The notes beneath the pieces were generated by a model. It did not search any database, had not been told where the DNA came from, and worked only from the letters and a program-made list of their open reading frames with translations. DNA of 64,000 nt from Lichina pygmaea. Lineage: Eukaryota; Ascomycota; Lichinomycetes; Lichinales; Lichinaceae. Of the stretch, positions 46,422 through 55,663 are shown piece by piece (within the stretch, counting starts at the first letter, position 1; every line of letters starts with the position of its first letter). Both the position numbers and the translations under genes were made by a program. The stretch spans positions 434,001-498,000 of the forward strand of contig OY730171.1 in assembly GCA_963422465.1 (NCBI GenBank). The letters run 5' to 3'.

Positions 46422-48496
46422 ATGAATGCGCCTCCACCGCCGCCGCCTCCACCTCCGCCCCACGGCTCGACGGGCACGTCCGGTCTGCCCCATGGCAACT
46501 ATGACATCTTCATCATCCCGCCGCATTCGGCCGGCTCGGGCTTCCTGTACCTCCCCTCGCTTCGACCGCACAGGAACAGCTTCCTCGCCGGGGTCGGATG
46601 TACGTTGGCTTCGATGCTGGTGCTACAGGTCGTCACGCCGGTGCTCAAGGATTGGCTGTCCATCCTGGTCGCCGCCGGAGGCGACAAGGTCATCTTCCTG
46701 CTGCTCGGCGTCGGTGTCGCAGGGTGGGCCTGGGGCAGGACCCAGCTTGAGGCCTTTATGCACAACGCTGGCTACGGCGGTCGTCGCGACTCGGAGCCTG
46801 GCTCCGGTCCGGGCCAGAACGTGCCGAGACCCCCACCTCACGGCGACCCTTCTGGTCATGCCCATGGCTACGCCCATCCTGGTGCCGGGCCCGGTCCAGG
46901 ACCAGGCGTCGGCGGTGGCGCCGGCACCGGTACCGGCACCGGCACCGGCACCGGCGCCCAGGTTCCAGGCGCTGACGGTCCGCGGCCTAAACCCACCTGG
47001 CAGCGGGCCAATACGGGACCGACCATGAACGGAACGCCTCGTGCCGGCGCGACGAGAAGCGGCTGGGACAGGGCCCGGGAGGAGACGAGGAAGAAGGAGG
47101 AGGAGCGGAAGAGGAAGGAAGAGGCGGAGAAGAAAGCCAAGGAGGCGGCGTGGGAGCGGGCAAGGGCGCGCGAGCGCGAGGCACGAGAGAGACAGGAGCG
47201 CGAGAAGCAGGAACGAGACAGGCAGGAGCGCGAGCGGCAGGAGCGAGAGAGGCGAGAAGCGGCCGAGCGCGAGGAGCGCGAGAAGCGAGAGGCGGCAGAA
47301 CGGCAGGAGAGACTGAAGCGCGAGGCCGCCGACCGAGCGGAGAAGGAGAGACACGAGGCCGAGAGACACGAGGCCACGAGACAGGAGAGGGAGCGGCGCG
47401 AGGCGGCCGAGAAGCGCGAGCGCGAACGACGACTGGCGCGGGACAAGGAAGCGCGCGAGAGGCGCGAGCGCGAGGAGCGGGACAAGAAGCGCGCATCGTC
47501 GTCGTCGTCGTCGACGACGCAAGCGCCGCCGCGGCCGCCGCTGTCGTCGATGTCTTCGTCGGCGAAGAAGCACCAGCAGCCGACGGCGCGCACCTACGTC
47601 GGCACCGAGGCCGAGGAGCACTCGTTCCGGCCGTACGACCGGCCCAAGCCGAAGCGGCCGGCGCACAAGACGACGACGTCGCGGTCGTCGGTGTACTCGG
47701 AGGCGTCGTCGTCGTACGCGGCGTCGCAGTCGACGGCGCGCACGACGCCGCCGCCGCCGGGATCCAACCGCGGGCCCTACTCCACCGCCGACCCGGACAA
47801 GATCGTCATCAAGGCCGTCTACCAGTTCAGCAACACCTTCGCCAAGCTCCCCATGACCCAGCTCGTCTCCGGCGTCGGCTCCGTCACGGACGGCCTCATC
47901 CTGCGCATCACCACCGAGGGTCTCTTCATCGACGACGACGTGCGTAACGTGCCGCAGCGCGAGTGGGACGTCAAGGCTTGGACGATGAAGCTGGTCGAGG
48001 TGAGCTTTTTTTTTTTCCCTTTCGATTTCGTCTTTTCTCTGGTCTTCTCTTCTCTCGAGGAAAAGAAACACATCTCGCATCTATCAAGATACTTCCACAC
48101 CGAGCGGCCATAGAAAATGGGTCCTGGAAGCCATCCATTCACGATGTCCGCCACAAGACATCAAGGCCCCTGCTCCTCACTCCCCCTCCAGCTATCTCCA
48201 AGAACCACCCTCCCCCCTCCTCCCCCTTTCAAACTCCAACAACCGACTAACCCCTTCCCCTCCCCTTCAAATTTCTACAGAACGGCGACTACAGAGGCCT
48301 ACACTTGCTCCGGGCCACGATCCGCGACCAAGACGGCCGTCGCTTTGTCTTCGTGCTGTCCGAGGCCGAGGGCTGGAAGGTGGCCATCGGCCTGCAGCGT
48401 CTGCGCAAGGGCTCGCAGGTGCGCGCCCTCGGCGTCTCCAGCATCACCACACAGGAAACTAGGGCTGTCCTGGAGAATCTCGGATGGGGAGGCTGA
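46422..48496 (+). CDS. Membrane-anchored, highly charged coiled-coil protein, conserved C-terminal domain of unknown function
   Basis: Two exons (46422-47999 and 48281-48496) join in phase 0 (KLVE|NGDYRG) and encode 597 residues. After a run of ten Pro, two hydrophobic segments (about residues 50-75 and 85-105, AGVGCTLASMLVLQVVTPVL and DKVIFLLLGVGVAGWAW) look like membrane helices. Then follow a Gly/Pro/Thr-Gly repeat linker (GTGTGTGTG), about 150 residues of Glu/Arg/Lys coiled coil, a Ser-rich part and a folded C-terminal domain (about 450-597). This domain has KIVIKAVYQFSNTFAKLPM, LVSGVGSVTDGLILRITTEG, IDDDVRNVPQREWDVKAW and VFVLSEAEGWKVAIGLQRLR. I recall this domain from filamentous ascomycete hypothetical proteins; its role is unknown. 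The intron is 281 nt and starts with a T run. Confidence 0.82.
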
Positions 48497-48676
48497 TTGC
48501 GTCGGGGGTCGGAGATTGACGGGGGTTGACTGGGACGGAGGGATGTTGATGCCCGCTGAGCCCTGCCAAGACCCGCCGACCCGCCTGGGCCTTGTGCGAA
48601 GCCATCTCGAGCCGAGCCGAGCCATGATCGAGCCCAGCGGCGTCCCGGGGCGAGTCTTCGGTGGGACTATTACATT

Positions 48677-48693
48677 GGGGGGGGGGGGGGGGG
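48677..48693. repeat. 17-base G homopolymer
   Basis: Seventeen consecutive G, 180 bp past the stop codon of the gene ending at 48496. Confidence 0.93.
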
Positions 48694-48719
48694 ACATTTG
48701 AGTCGAGAGACACTTGTGC

Positions 48720-48930
48720 TGGCCGCCTGAACGGTTCCATCTGAGCGGTGCATCTGGGTAGAGAGCGTACGATTAGTGCATCTGAACAGTCCACCTGAAC
48801 AGTCCATCTTGTCTAAACGGGCTCATCTTGTCCGGACAGGGCCACCTTGTCGAAACAGTCCATCTGAACATTCCATCTGAACATGTTTATCTTGTCTGAA
48901 CAGTCGAGCTGAAACTGTCCATCGTCACCA
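48720..48930. repeat. Degenerate CATCTGAACAGTC / CATCTTGTC array
   Basis: Words CCATCTGAACA and CATCTTGTC(T/C) alternate about ten times with irregular spacing of 12-24 bp. The words GTCCGGACAG and AACAGTC recall the ends of the TA-flanked element at 43386. Confidence 0.75.
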
Positions 48931-49029
48931 GCGACACAAACTTCTAGTCCATCTTTTTTCTTGATCTAGGATCTATATGCTCAGTCGGAGGAACCAGATC
49001 TCCAAGAATGAGGCATTCACGCCTAGATG

Positions 49030-49194
49030 TGGAGCTGTCAGTCTTGTAGGAAAAGTGCGTGACAAGGTACTAGCTCCTGAGTTGAGCTGCGGATGACGTG
49101 GAGGAATAATAGAGCTGTCAGTCTTGTACGTATTCAAAGAGCTGGTTTGTATGACATGGTAGCTTCGGAGTAGAGCGTTGGATGACGTGGAGGA
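49030..49194. repeat. Diverged tandem duplication of about 82 bp
   Basis: Two copies each open GAGCTGTCAGTCTTGTA and close GGATGACGTGGAGGA (first 49030-49103, second 49112-49194), with a less similar middle. A further short GATACGGGGGATGAT duplication follows at 49199-49240. Confidence 0.75.
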
Positions 49195-49758
49195 TGGCGA
49201 TACGGGGGATGATGTGGAGGACGATACGGGGGATGATACAAACACACTTGACAATCAACGGTGCTTCCGCAGCTCGAATCACGCCTGCCTGGACAGATAT
49301 CTTGATTACAAGTTCGTTGATGCTCCGCTGTAGTTGCTGTTGTTGTTGTCAAGAGATGAGGCTGCAGCGGAAGTACTTTACTCGTACAGCCTGCTACTGT
49401 AGATAGCAGTACGTAACCAAGTATCTGAGTGCTTACGAGTGGTCAGGACGGTACTAAAATACTGTACATTTCTGTCCAGCTATGGAATCAAGACCTGAAC
49501 AGATCAAGTTCCGCGAGTTGCAGTACTCCTGTGCATGCTGGAATCCGTCGTGGGATTAACATCAAGACGGGTGTGACTGCCGCTGTCATTCGTATCGAAT
49601 CCATCGGGCGTCGTTCACTCGTAGCTCTGCCGTTTCCTCGCTGTCACATGCTCCTGATACATGACGTAGCCGTCGTGGAAAAAGGCTACGGGTCGCCCCA
49701 GGGGGATTGAGCTGTCAAGTCGCAAATCCCCACTTCGATCCAGCCCTGGCGTGCGAAA

Positions 49759-51798
49759 TCACCCACGAGAGAAGCGATGGCCCGGGATCTCACCGCCCTT
49801 CCATGCCAAGCGCTCCGAAGTGGCCCTGACTTCTGCAGCCTTGGCCTCCTTCTTGATCCGCCGACCGGCGCGCTTCGCCTCGTCCCGGGCGATCTGCTCG
49901 TTGCGCAGAATGAGAGCATACTCCTGTCTGGTCTCGTACTCGCGACGCTGAGTCTCTTCCCAGACCTCGATCTTGCCGTGCTTGCTCACGCTCACCGTGA
50001 CGCAACCCCACAGTGACTCTGCGACTTCGAAGCTGATGGGCCACGGCTCTACCGACCATGTCCCCCACCGCAGCTCCATCCTCTCGAGCGGAACGCCAAG
50101 CTTGCGTTTGCGCAGAAGCTTGAACAGTAACTTGGCCAGCTTTGCCAGCTCAGACCGCTGGCGCCCCGAAAGAATCCCGTCCGAGAAGCATTTCCTCGCG
50201 ACGAAAACAACGTGTCTGAGCTCGCTAAATTTGACGACCTCACCGAGGAAATGGTCATACTGAAAGTCGCAAGCCGTCGTTATCGTCGCCGGCCTTCACA
50301 GCAGCAAAGCACTCGGGTAGTTGATGGAAGACGAGAGATGGAGAGAGAGAGAGAGAGAGAGAGAAGACTGCTCACCAGATCCGCTACCAGTGCAAAGTCC
50401 ACGCTCAATCTCTGAATATGCGGACAATTCCGCTGTATGGTCGCCATTGCCTCACGTGAGAGCTGACAGGGCAGTTGGCATCTTTCGTCGCAATCTGAGC
50501 CGACGTGGAGGCCAAGTTTCCTCAGGCTATGGCCGTGGGGTATGATCACGGACGGCAAGGTTCGATGGCTGGCGATAAGGCCTATCTCTTCGAGATCGGG
50601 GACCGCCTGAAGGAAGCTGCTGATGCCGCGAGACCACGTCAGATCGATCGTCCGACCCGGTAAGCCCTGGCTCATCAGGGGACCAGCTCTGAAGCTTTTC
50701 AGACTCTGCAGTTTCGGGGCGAGCTGGCTCAGCAGCTCGGACGGCGGATACGATAGCTCGAGCCGCCTGACGTGGTGCCAGTTGATTACCGAGACGAACG
50801 GCACGAGCTCCGAATCCATCCCCATACCACCGAACCAGACCCCGTTGATTTCAAGCTCCTCCAGCTGGCCGATCGGCGGCAATCTCGCGTTCGGTGGCGG
50901 CAGGATCTTCCACCAAGGAGAAGCGTGCCGCAGTTCTCCGAGTTCTGTGAGCTCCAGCACCCTGAGCGTCGGGAACGCCAGGAGTAGGGCGAGGATACGA
51001 CGCGTCGCCCCAAGATCAGGATACGGCACGCCACCCGCGCTCAGTTTCAGCGAGTGGAGCGAGCTGGGAGCAAAAACAGAGCCTGAACGTGGCAGATTGA
51101 AGTAGAAGCCCTCGACACATGCGTGCTCGAGATGTAGCCTGGCTTTGGGGTGGCAGGCGTTGAGGGCGTTGACGATCGAGAGCGGGATGAAGACGGTCTT
51201 CATCCACCTGTAGCGTGCACCAGTCAGCATGTTCCGATGCGCATAGTCATCAGCTGCGTTGGTGCTGCAGAACGAGAGCAAATCATCCATGCAGGCTTTA
51301 CCTGAATTCCTGCAAACTCGGGATCTTCCTGATCAGCTGCTCGATGAGGTCGTCTTCGCTTCTGTCCCGGATGTAGTAAGACTCGACGACCGTCAGGGCT
51401 GTGATATGAGTTCGATGGTATTCCCCGTCAGCGCTGAGCAGGTGCAAGAGACAGTCGTCCGTCATCTTGGCCTTGCCTGCCCCCGTATTGATCACGAGGT
51501 GCCGAAAGACAAACTGGATGGCCATGTCGTTGAAGCAGCGGTTCAAGAGGCGAATGCTCCGGACTGTTTCTGGAGACACTTCACACAGCTGTGAAACAGC
51601 GTTAGCGAGCCCAGATCCTATAGGTAGCGGATCACCAAGGTGGTTCGATAGTGTTGGCGTGCAGCTTACCTCGTTCAAGACGAGATACCAGATATCGTAG
51701 TGCAGGCGACCTAGCCAGGGGCTCCGACGATTCTTCTTGCGCGAAGCATTCCATCTCTCCTTCAGCTTGAGGATGTCAGGAAACCTGAGCTTCGCCAT
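49759..51798 (-). CDS. F-box-like protein with Leu-rich middle
   Basis: Four exons (51798-51670, 51588-51302, 51207-50376, 50259-49759) join in phase and encode 582 residues. The join LHYDIWYLVLNE|LCEVSPETVRSI plus RLLNRCFNDMAIQFVFRHL (about residues 30-75) has the form of an F-box, which binds Skp1 and makes the protein a substrate receptor of an SCF ubiquitin ligase. Residues about 95-450 contain irregular Leu-rich segments (LHSLKLSAGGV, LRVLELTELGEL, QLEELEINGV, VRRLELSYPP, HSLRKLGLHVG) like those in fungal F-box/LRR proteins. The last 60 residues are a charged helix. The substrate is unknown. Intron 3 (50375-50260) carries a pure GA microsatellite at 50341-50363. A single-exon reading is ruled out because introns 1 and 2 restore the F-box and the LQEFRWMKT join. 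Confidence 0.78.
50341..50363. repeat. (GA)n microsatellite inside an intron
   Basis: About eleven GA units near the donor side of intron 3 of the F-box-like gene (CT-rich on the transcribed strand). Confidence 0.9.
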
Positions 51799-52401
51799 GA
51801 CGATCCGAGAGTACCCCAGTCGGATAGAAGTTGTGGACTCGGTCGACGTCAGACAGGTGCAAGCTGGGGAAGTGAGATTTCAAGAGGCAGTCTGGCAGAA
51901 GATACGCGCTCCCAATCTGGATCTGGTCGAATTTAAACTCGGCCATGATAGCTCCTCTTCGGCGTGTTAACCTGCCCGTGAGCAAAGCTTCGTCGGGAAA
52001 CCCCATCGCAGAGGGCTTAGGGCTCGCTGAGGGGAAGGCGTCAGTCACGCACAACGATATAGAGGGGGCCGGAACATACCGAGGAGCCCTCAACCACGTT
52101 GGAAGAGTCTTCCGCTAGACGTTATGTGGAAGATTGTGTAGGGTTCGGCTGAAGCGTACCGTAATGTCTGGATGATGGTGACTCAAAGAGGCCATCCTGG
52201 GGTTGACCACGTTATCGACGTACCGTATGGTCGATGGTACTAGTTGTTCTCGCCAGAAGCCAGCACGTATGGTGACCTGAGAACAATGTTTTTGTAGGTT
52301 TAGTTATAGCCTACAGCACGAGGCCGTCGAGGCGTGGAGGGGCTACGTATAGTCGCGCAGATCACAGCTACCAGGCGCTGAGTAATCAGTCTTAGTTCTA
52401 A

Positions 52402-52545
52402 GGGTGTCATTATCGCGACACCCACTTCTTTTAGGACGACACCCCAGATTTTGTTAGCACAACACCTATCGTTAGCTTTGCTAACATGACACCCATCTAG
52501 TGTTGTTAACACAACATCATATTTCAGCGTTGTTAGCATGACACC
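52402..52545 (+). repeat. Left terminal inverted repeat of the Mutator-like MITE
   Basis: Matches the reverse complement of 53000-53134 over nearly its full length, with one 9-bp length difference. Confidence 0.86.
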
Positions 52546-52999
52546 TTAGATCTATAGGATACCGGTAGTCGCTAGCTAGAATATTCCTTTGCAGTCAATG
52601 CAACGTAATCATTGTTCTTTAAGGTTGCTGAGAGGTAGGGAAGAGGAAGAGGAGAGGGACAGGGACATCAACAAGGACAAGGACAGGGAGGACCAGGCAG
52701 GGCTTGTGGTCGTGGTCATGGTCGTGGCCAGGCAGGGGCATCACAGCTCCAGCCATTGTCAGGGGGGGACATCAGGGGAAGGAGGGGTATCGCAGCTCCA
52801 GCTGTCATCATGGCCAGGAGCAGGAACATCATAGCTTCAGGCATTGTCACGCCAGAGAATTTGTCAGAGCCAGAGATATTGTCAGGTTGAATTTGACTTG
52901 GCATTACCGGTGCTGTAGTCTTCTGTGCTGTGCCTTCTCATTGACTAGATAGAATCTGTAGAGTATCTTAGCCAGCGACCGTACCAGGGATTTAGGAGA

Positions 53000-53134
53000 G
53001 ATGTCATGCTAACAACGCTAAAATGTGGTGTTGTGTTAACAACACTAGATCGGTGTCATGTTAACGATAGGTGTTGTGCTGACAAAGTCTGGGGTGTCGT
53101 GTTAAAACAAGTGGGTGTCGTGATAACAACACCC
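53000..53134 (-). repeat. Right terminal inverted repeat of the Mutator-like MITE
   Basis: Its reverse complement begins GGGTGTTGTTATCACGACAC and follows the left repeat to GTTGTTAGCATGACA. Confidence 0.86.
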
Positions 53135-53567
53135 TAGTTCTAAATACCTCGTAGTCTGTAGTCTCCCTTGCGTGTGCCTGACAGTGCCTGGTACAGCTAG
53201 ATTGAGATGGTGAGCGGATGGCAACAAGTCTACAGCAGCCGCTTGGGATCTCTAGAGAGATGGGCCATCATTCCAGCTCTAATTCACGTTCTACAGTACC
53301 AAATCTGAGGTTGATGCGGGAGGTGTGTGAGAAGCAAGGGCGAGGGGCAAAAGCTGTTTGTCCATGTCAGCTGTCTCCATGCTTTGCAGGCAGTCGGTAG
53401 TACCGGACTCAGCCCTCCTTGGTCAGTTCTTAGTGTAGGTATCTACAGTCGTAGACAGCCACCTTGATTGTGAAAGATAAAATATCTAGGTAGACAAAGT
53501 AAATCTCGATGGCCGAAGGGGGCCCCTCACTGAATGCTGTGGTGATCGAAGATACTGTAGGAGGTGG

Positions 53568-53780
53568 ATGAGATGTGTGTGGTTGACAAGGAAGAAAGCA
53601 GGCAGAAATTTTTGCTAATATCAAACAAAAAAACCCTCACGCAGACGCCCGACGATAATCCAACCGGGTCAGGTGACAGTGACACATTTTTGTCGGGTGT
53701 CTGCGTGAGGGTTTTTTCGTTTGATATTAGCAAAATTTTCTGCCTGCTGTCTTCCTTCCTCCTCCACACTCACATCTTCA
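53568..53780. mobile_element. Fold-back (hairpin) element, about 213 bp
   Basis: The left arm (about 53568-53655) and right arm (about 53690-53780) are inverted copies over about 85 bp. Shared words in order are GATG(T)GTG, AAGGAAGA, AGCAGGCAGAAA, TTGCTAATATCAAAC, AAAAAACCCTCACGCAGAC and CCCGAC. A loop of about 34 bp (AATCCAACCGGGTCAGG and on) separates them. The transcript or single strand would fold into one long stem. No coding content or clear target duplication is seen. It could be a short fold-back MITE or a structured non-coding RNA locus. Confidence 0.75.
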
Positions 53781-54224
53781 GACAGTGACCTTCTATCTTT
53801 GAAAACTTTCAGCAACCACCACCACCACCACCCTAGACTGTTGATACTCTAGCAAGTCAAGCTCCCTTTATGCTGAAGACCCTTATTGCCATTTACTGGA
53901 GCATGCTACTGTACAGTACGAAGTGAAGACAAAGGTGGACTGTTGTTGTATCAAGGGGCAGGGTTGGAGCCGTACAATACTGTAACGCTATCACGGTACC
54001 ATCTAAGACTATAGCCCTACTTCCTCGGTAGATGACCATCCACCCACCATCTGTCGTCTTCGACGCTGGTTGTCGTAGAGATGGCGCACTATCATCACGC
54101 CGATTCTCGAGACCATTCTGATTACCATGTCACTCCCGTACGAATTGGCTTCTCAACCAAAGCAAGGGAGTCTCTCAACCAGCGATTCTAGCCTCGGAGC
54201 ATTTGTGGTGCCAAGAGAAGAAGT

Positions 54225-54999
54225 TCATGTATTATTCGTTCCACGGCCTCGACCTCGGCCTCGAGCTGTGCTCGTGCCTCGACCGACGTTGCTGCTACTT
54301 CGCGCAGGCGCGCTACCACCTCTGGCCGCGCCCTTTGCTGTCGCCTGGCCACCAGCGGCGCCGTAGCGTGGACCACCGCTGGTAGATGATGTGCCACGGC
54401 CGACGCTGCGTCCTCGACCTCTGGACGCCCCTGACCTGCGCGATGCAGCGCTCTCTGCCCTTCGTTTCGCTGCCGCCTCCTCGGCCTGGCGTGCGGCGGC
54501 CGCCTCTCGACGTTGCTGCTCCTCTATTTCCCTCCTCTCGGCAGCTTGCTGCCTCAAGATACTTTCGTTCTCAATGTCGGCAAGATCCTGGCTCGCACCG
54601 CGCCATGCCGGGTTGAGTATCAGCCGTTGACTGTGCTCGGTCTGGGACAGGATGCGGATCCACGTGTTGAGCAACGTAGACGCTGAGGTCACCGTCCTTG
54701 AGACCACCTGCCATCCTCGCGCGGCGTCGTCAGATATGCAATCTGCCATCGGCACGGCCGATACGCACCTCCATGTTCTGCTTTGCCCGTTCCAGGCTGT
54801 CGACAACGCCTTCGATCACGTGATTGATATTCTGGATGCCTTGGAGCTCTGCCTGGAGCAATGTCTCCCGCTCCTCTTCTGCAGGTCTTGACGGGGCGGA
54901 CGTCGGTCCATTTCTGCGGTCATCCGCCTCGTTGTCCGGGTTGCGACCTCTGTCAGGCGCGTCTGTAGACATTCCTTGCATATTCGCTGGTTTGGCCAT
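54225..54999 (-). CDS. DUO1: DASH complex subunit Duo1
   Basis: Two exons (54999-54769 and 54707-54225) join in phase 0 across a 61-nt intron (LERAKQNME|VVSRTVTSAS) and encode 237 residues. Duo1 is part of the fungus-specific DASH/Dam1 complex, which rings spindle microtubules and couples them to kinetochores. Family marks are LLQAELQGIQNINHVIEGVV (about 50-70) and STLLNTWIRILSQTEHSQRL with ILNPAWRGASQDLADIENES (about 85-125). After these comes a charged helix rich in Glu/Arg/Ala and a disordered Gly/Ser/Arg tail with RGRGRSVGRGTS-type repeats. The start MAKPANMQGMSTD was chosen as the first ATG of the frame with normal composition; a later Met (MQGMSTD) is possible. Confidence 0.92.
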
Positions 55000-55663
55000 G
55001 ATATATGAGAGCTTGGTTTCCTCCGTTGACCCCGACTGCTTTCTGATCATTCCTTGCATCAGCTTCAATCCTTGAATATCGACCTGATCATACCAGTACA
55101 TACGTACGTACCAGTGCTAAGCTTAGCCCTATCGTCGATGACTTGGGGGTGACAGCCGCGGCATCGGCCCGGACGTTGAGCCGGATCAACGTTTATCCGG
55201 TCTGATGAGCCGCCGGTTGAGCCCCGGCCGGACGTTTAGACAAGTCCCGTGCTCCCCAGCCACCCGAAAGATCAAAAACACCATCAACATCAACTCACCA
55301 TCGCCCTCTCATCCCATCTACACCACCATCCTTGCGGCGCATCCACAACTTCGTCCAGACGAAACCTACACAACAACCAGTATCTGCAGAGGTATACGGT
55401 CGCTCCCAGGCTGTCGTCGTCGTCGCATGCTCCGAATCTCTGTCGTCACACCGGTTGCTGCCCAACATTCTCACTCGGATATCACCATTGTGACAGGCAT
55501 CGCAATGCGCACTGATTTCGAGCCTCACACATAACCCTGCTTTCGCCGTGTCGCAGCGACAATCGAGTGAGAAAAGCAGTCGCGATAACACACGAACACA
55601 GCAATTGTCGAGCAGACGCAACCCATCGAGCAAGACCACTTCGATTGCCCTTCCACCGTCGAC
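55000..55663. other. Divergent intergenic region between DUO1 and the gene at 55664
   Basis: 664 bp contain a GTACGTACGTACC patch at 55098-55113 (close to the DUO1 start), CCGG-rich phrases at 55150-55230 and AC-rich sequence before the next gene. No gene recognised. Confidence 0.5.

Larger units (their letters stand above)
48497..49758. other. Convergent intergenic region with degenerate repeats
   Basis: No gene recognised. It contains a 17-base G run (48677-48693), a degenerate CCATCTGAACAGT array (48720-48930) and a diverged tandem duplication (49030-49194), all listed separately. Confidence 0.5.
52402..53134. mobile_element. 733-bp Mutator-like MITE with 9-bp target-site duplication
   Basis: A perfect 9-bp direct repeat TAGTTCTAA flanks the element (52393-52401 and 53135-53143). 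The terminal inverted repeats are about 140 bp long (52402-52545 and 53000-53134). They begin GGGTGT and end ACACCC, and differ by scattered bases plus one 9-bp insertion (GTTAGCTTTGCTAAC against GTTAAC). Within each repeat the word ACACC recurs about every 20 bp, possible transposase binding sites. The 455-bp core has purine-rich GGACA/GGTCGTGG phrases and no transposase, so the element is non-autonomous. Long inverted repeats with 9-bp duplications are the hallmark of Mutator-like elements. The intact duplication suggests a fairly recent insertion. Confidence 0.86.
51799..54224. other. 2.4-kb non-coding region with two inverted-repeat elements
   Basis: Apart from the Mutator-type element (52402-53134) and the fold-back element (53568-53780), I see nothing that I can name. 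A minus-strand frame of 105 codons at 51776-52093 overlaps the F-box-like gene start and is not recognised. Confidence 0.55.

Noticed and set aside
46623-48080. 485-codon minus-strand frame opposite the coiled-coil gene
   Set aside because: Arg/Leu-rich reading of the Glu/Arg/Lys codon repeats; no domain, and the plus strand has a conserved C-terminal domain.
51776-52093. 105-codon minus-strand frame starting MAEFKFDQIQIG, possible extra first exon of the F-box-like gene
   Set aside because: It overlaps the clear MAKLRFPDIL start and I see no splice pair linking it in frame.
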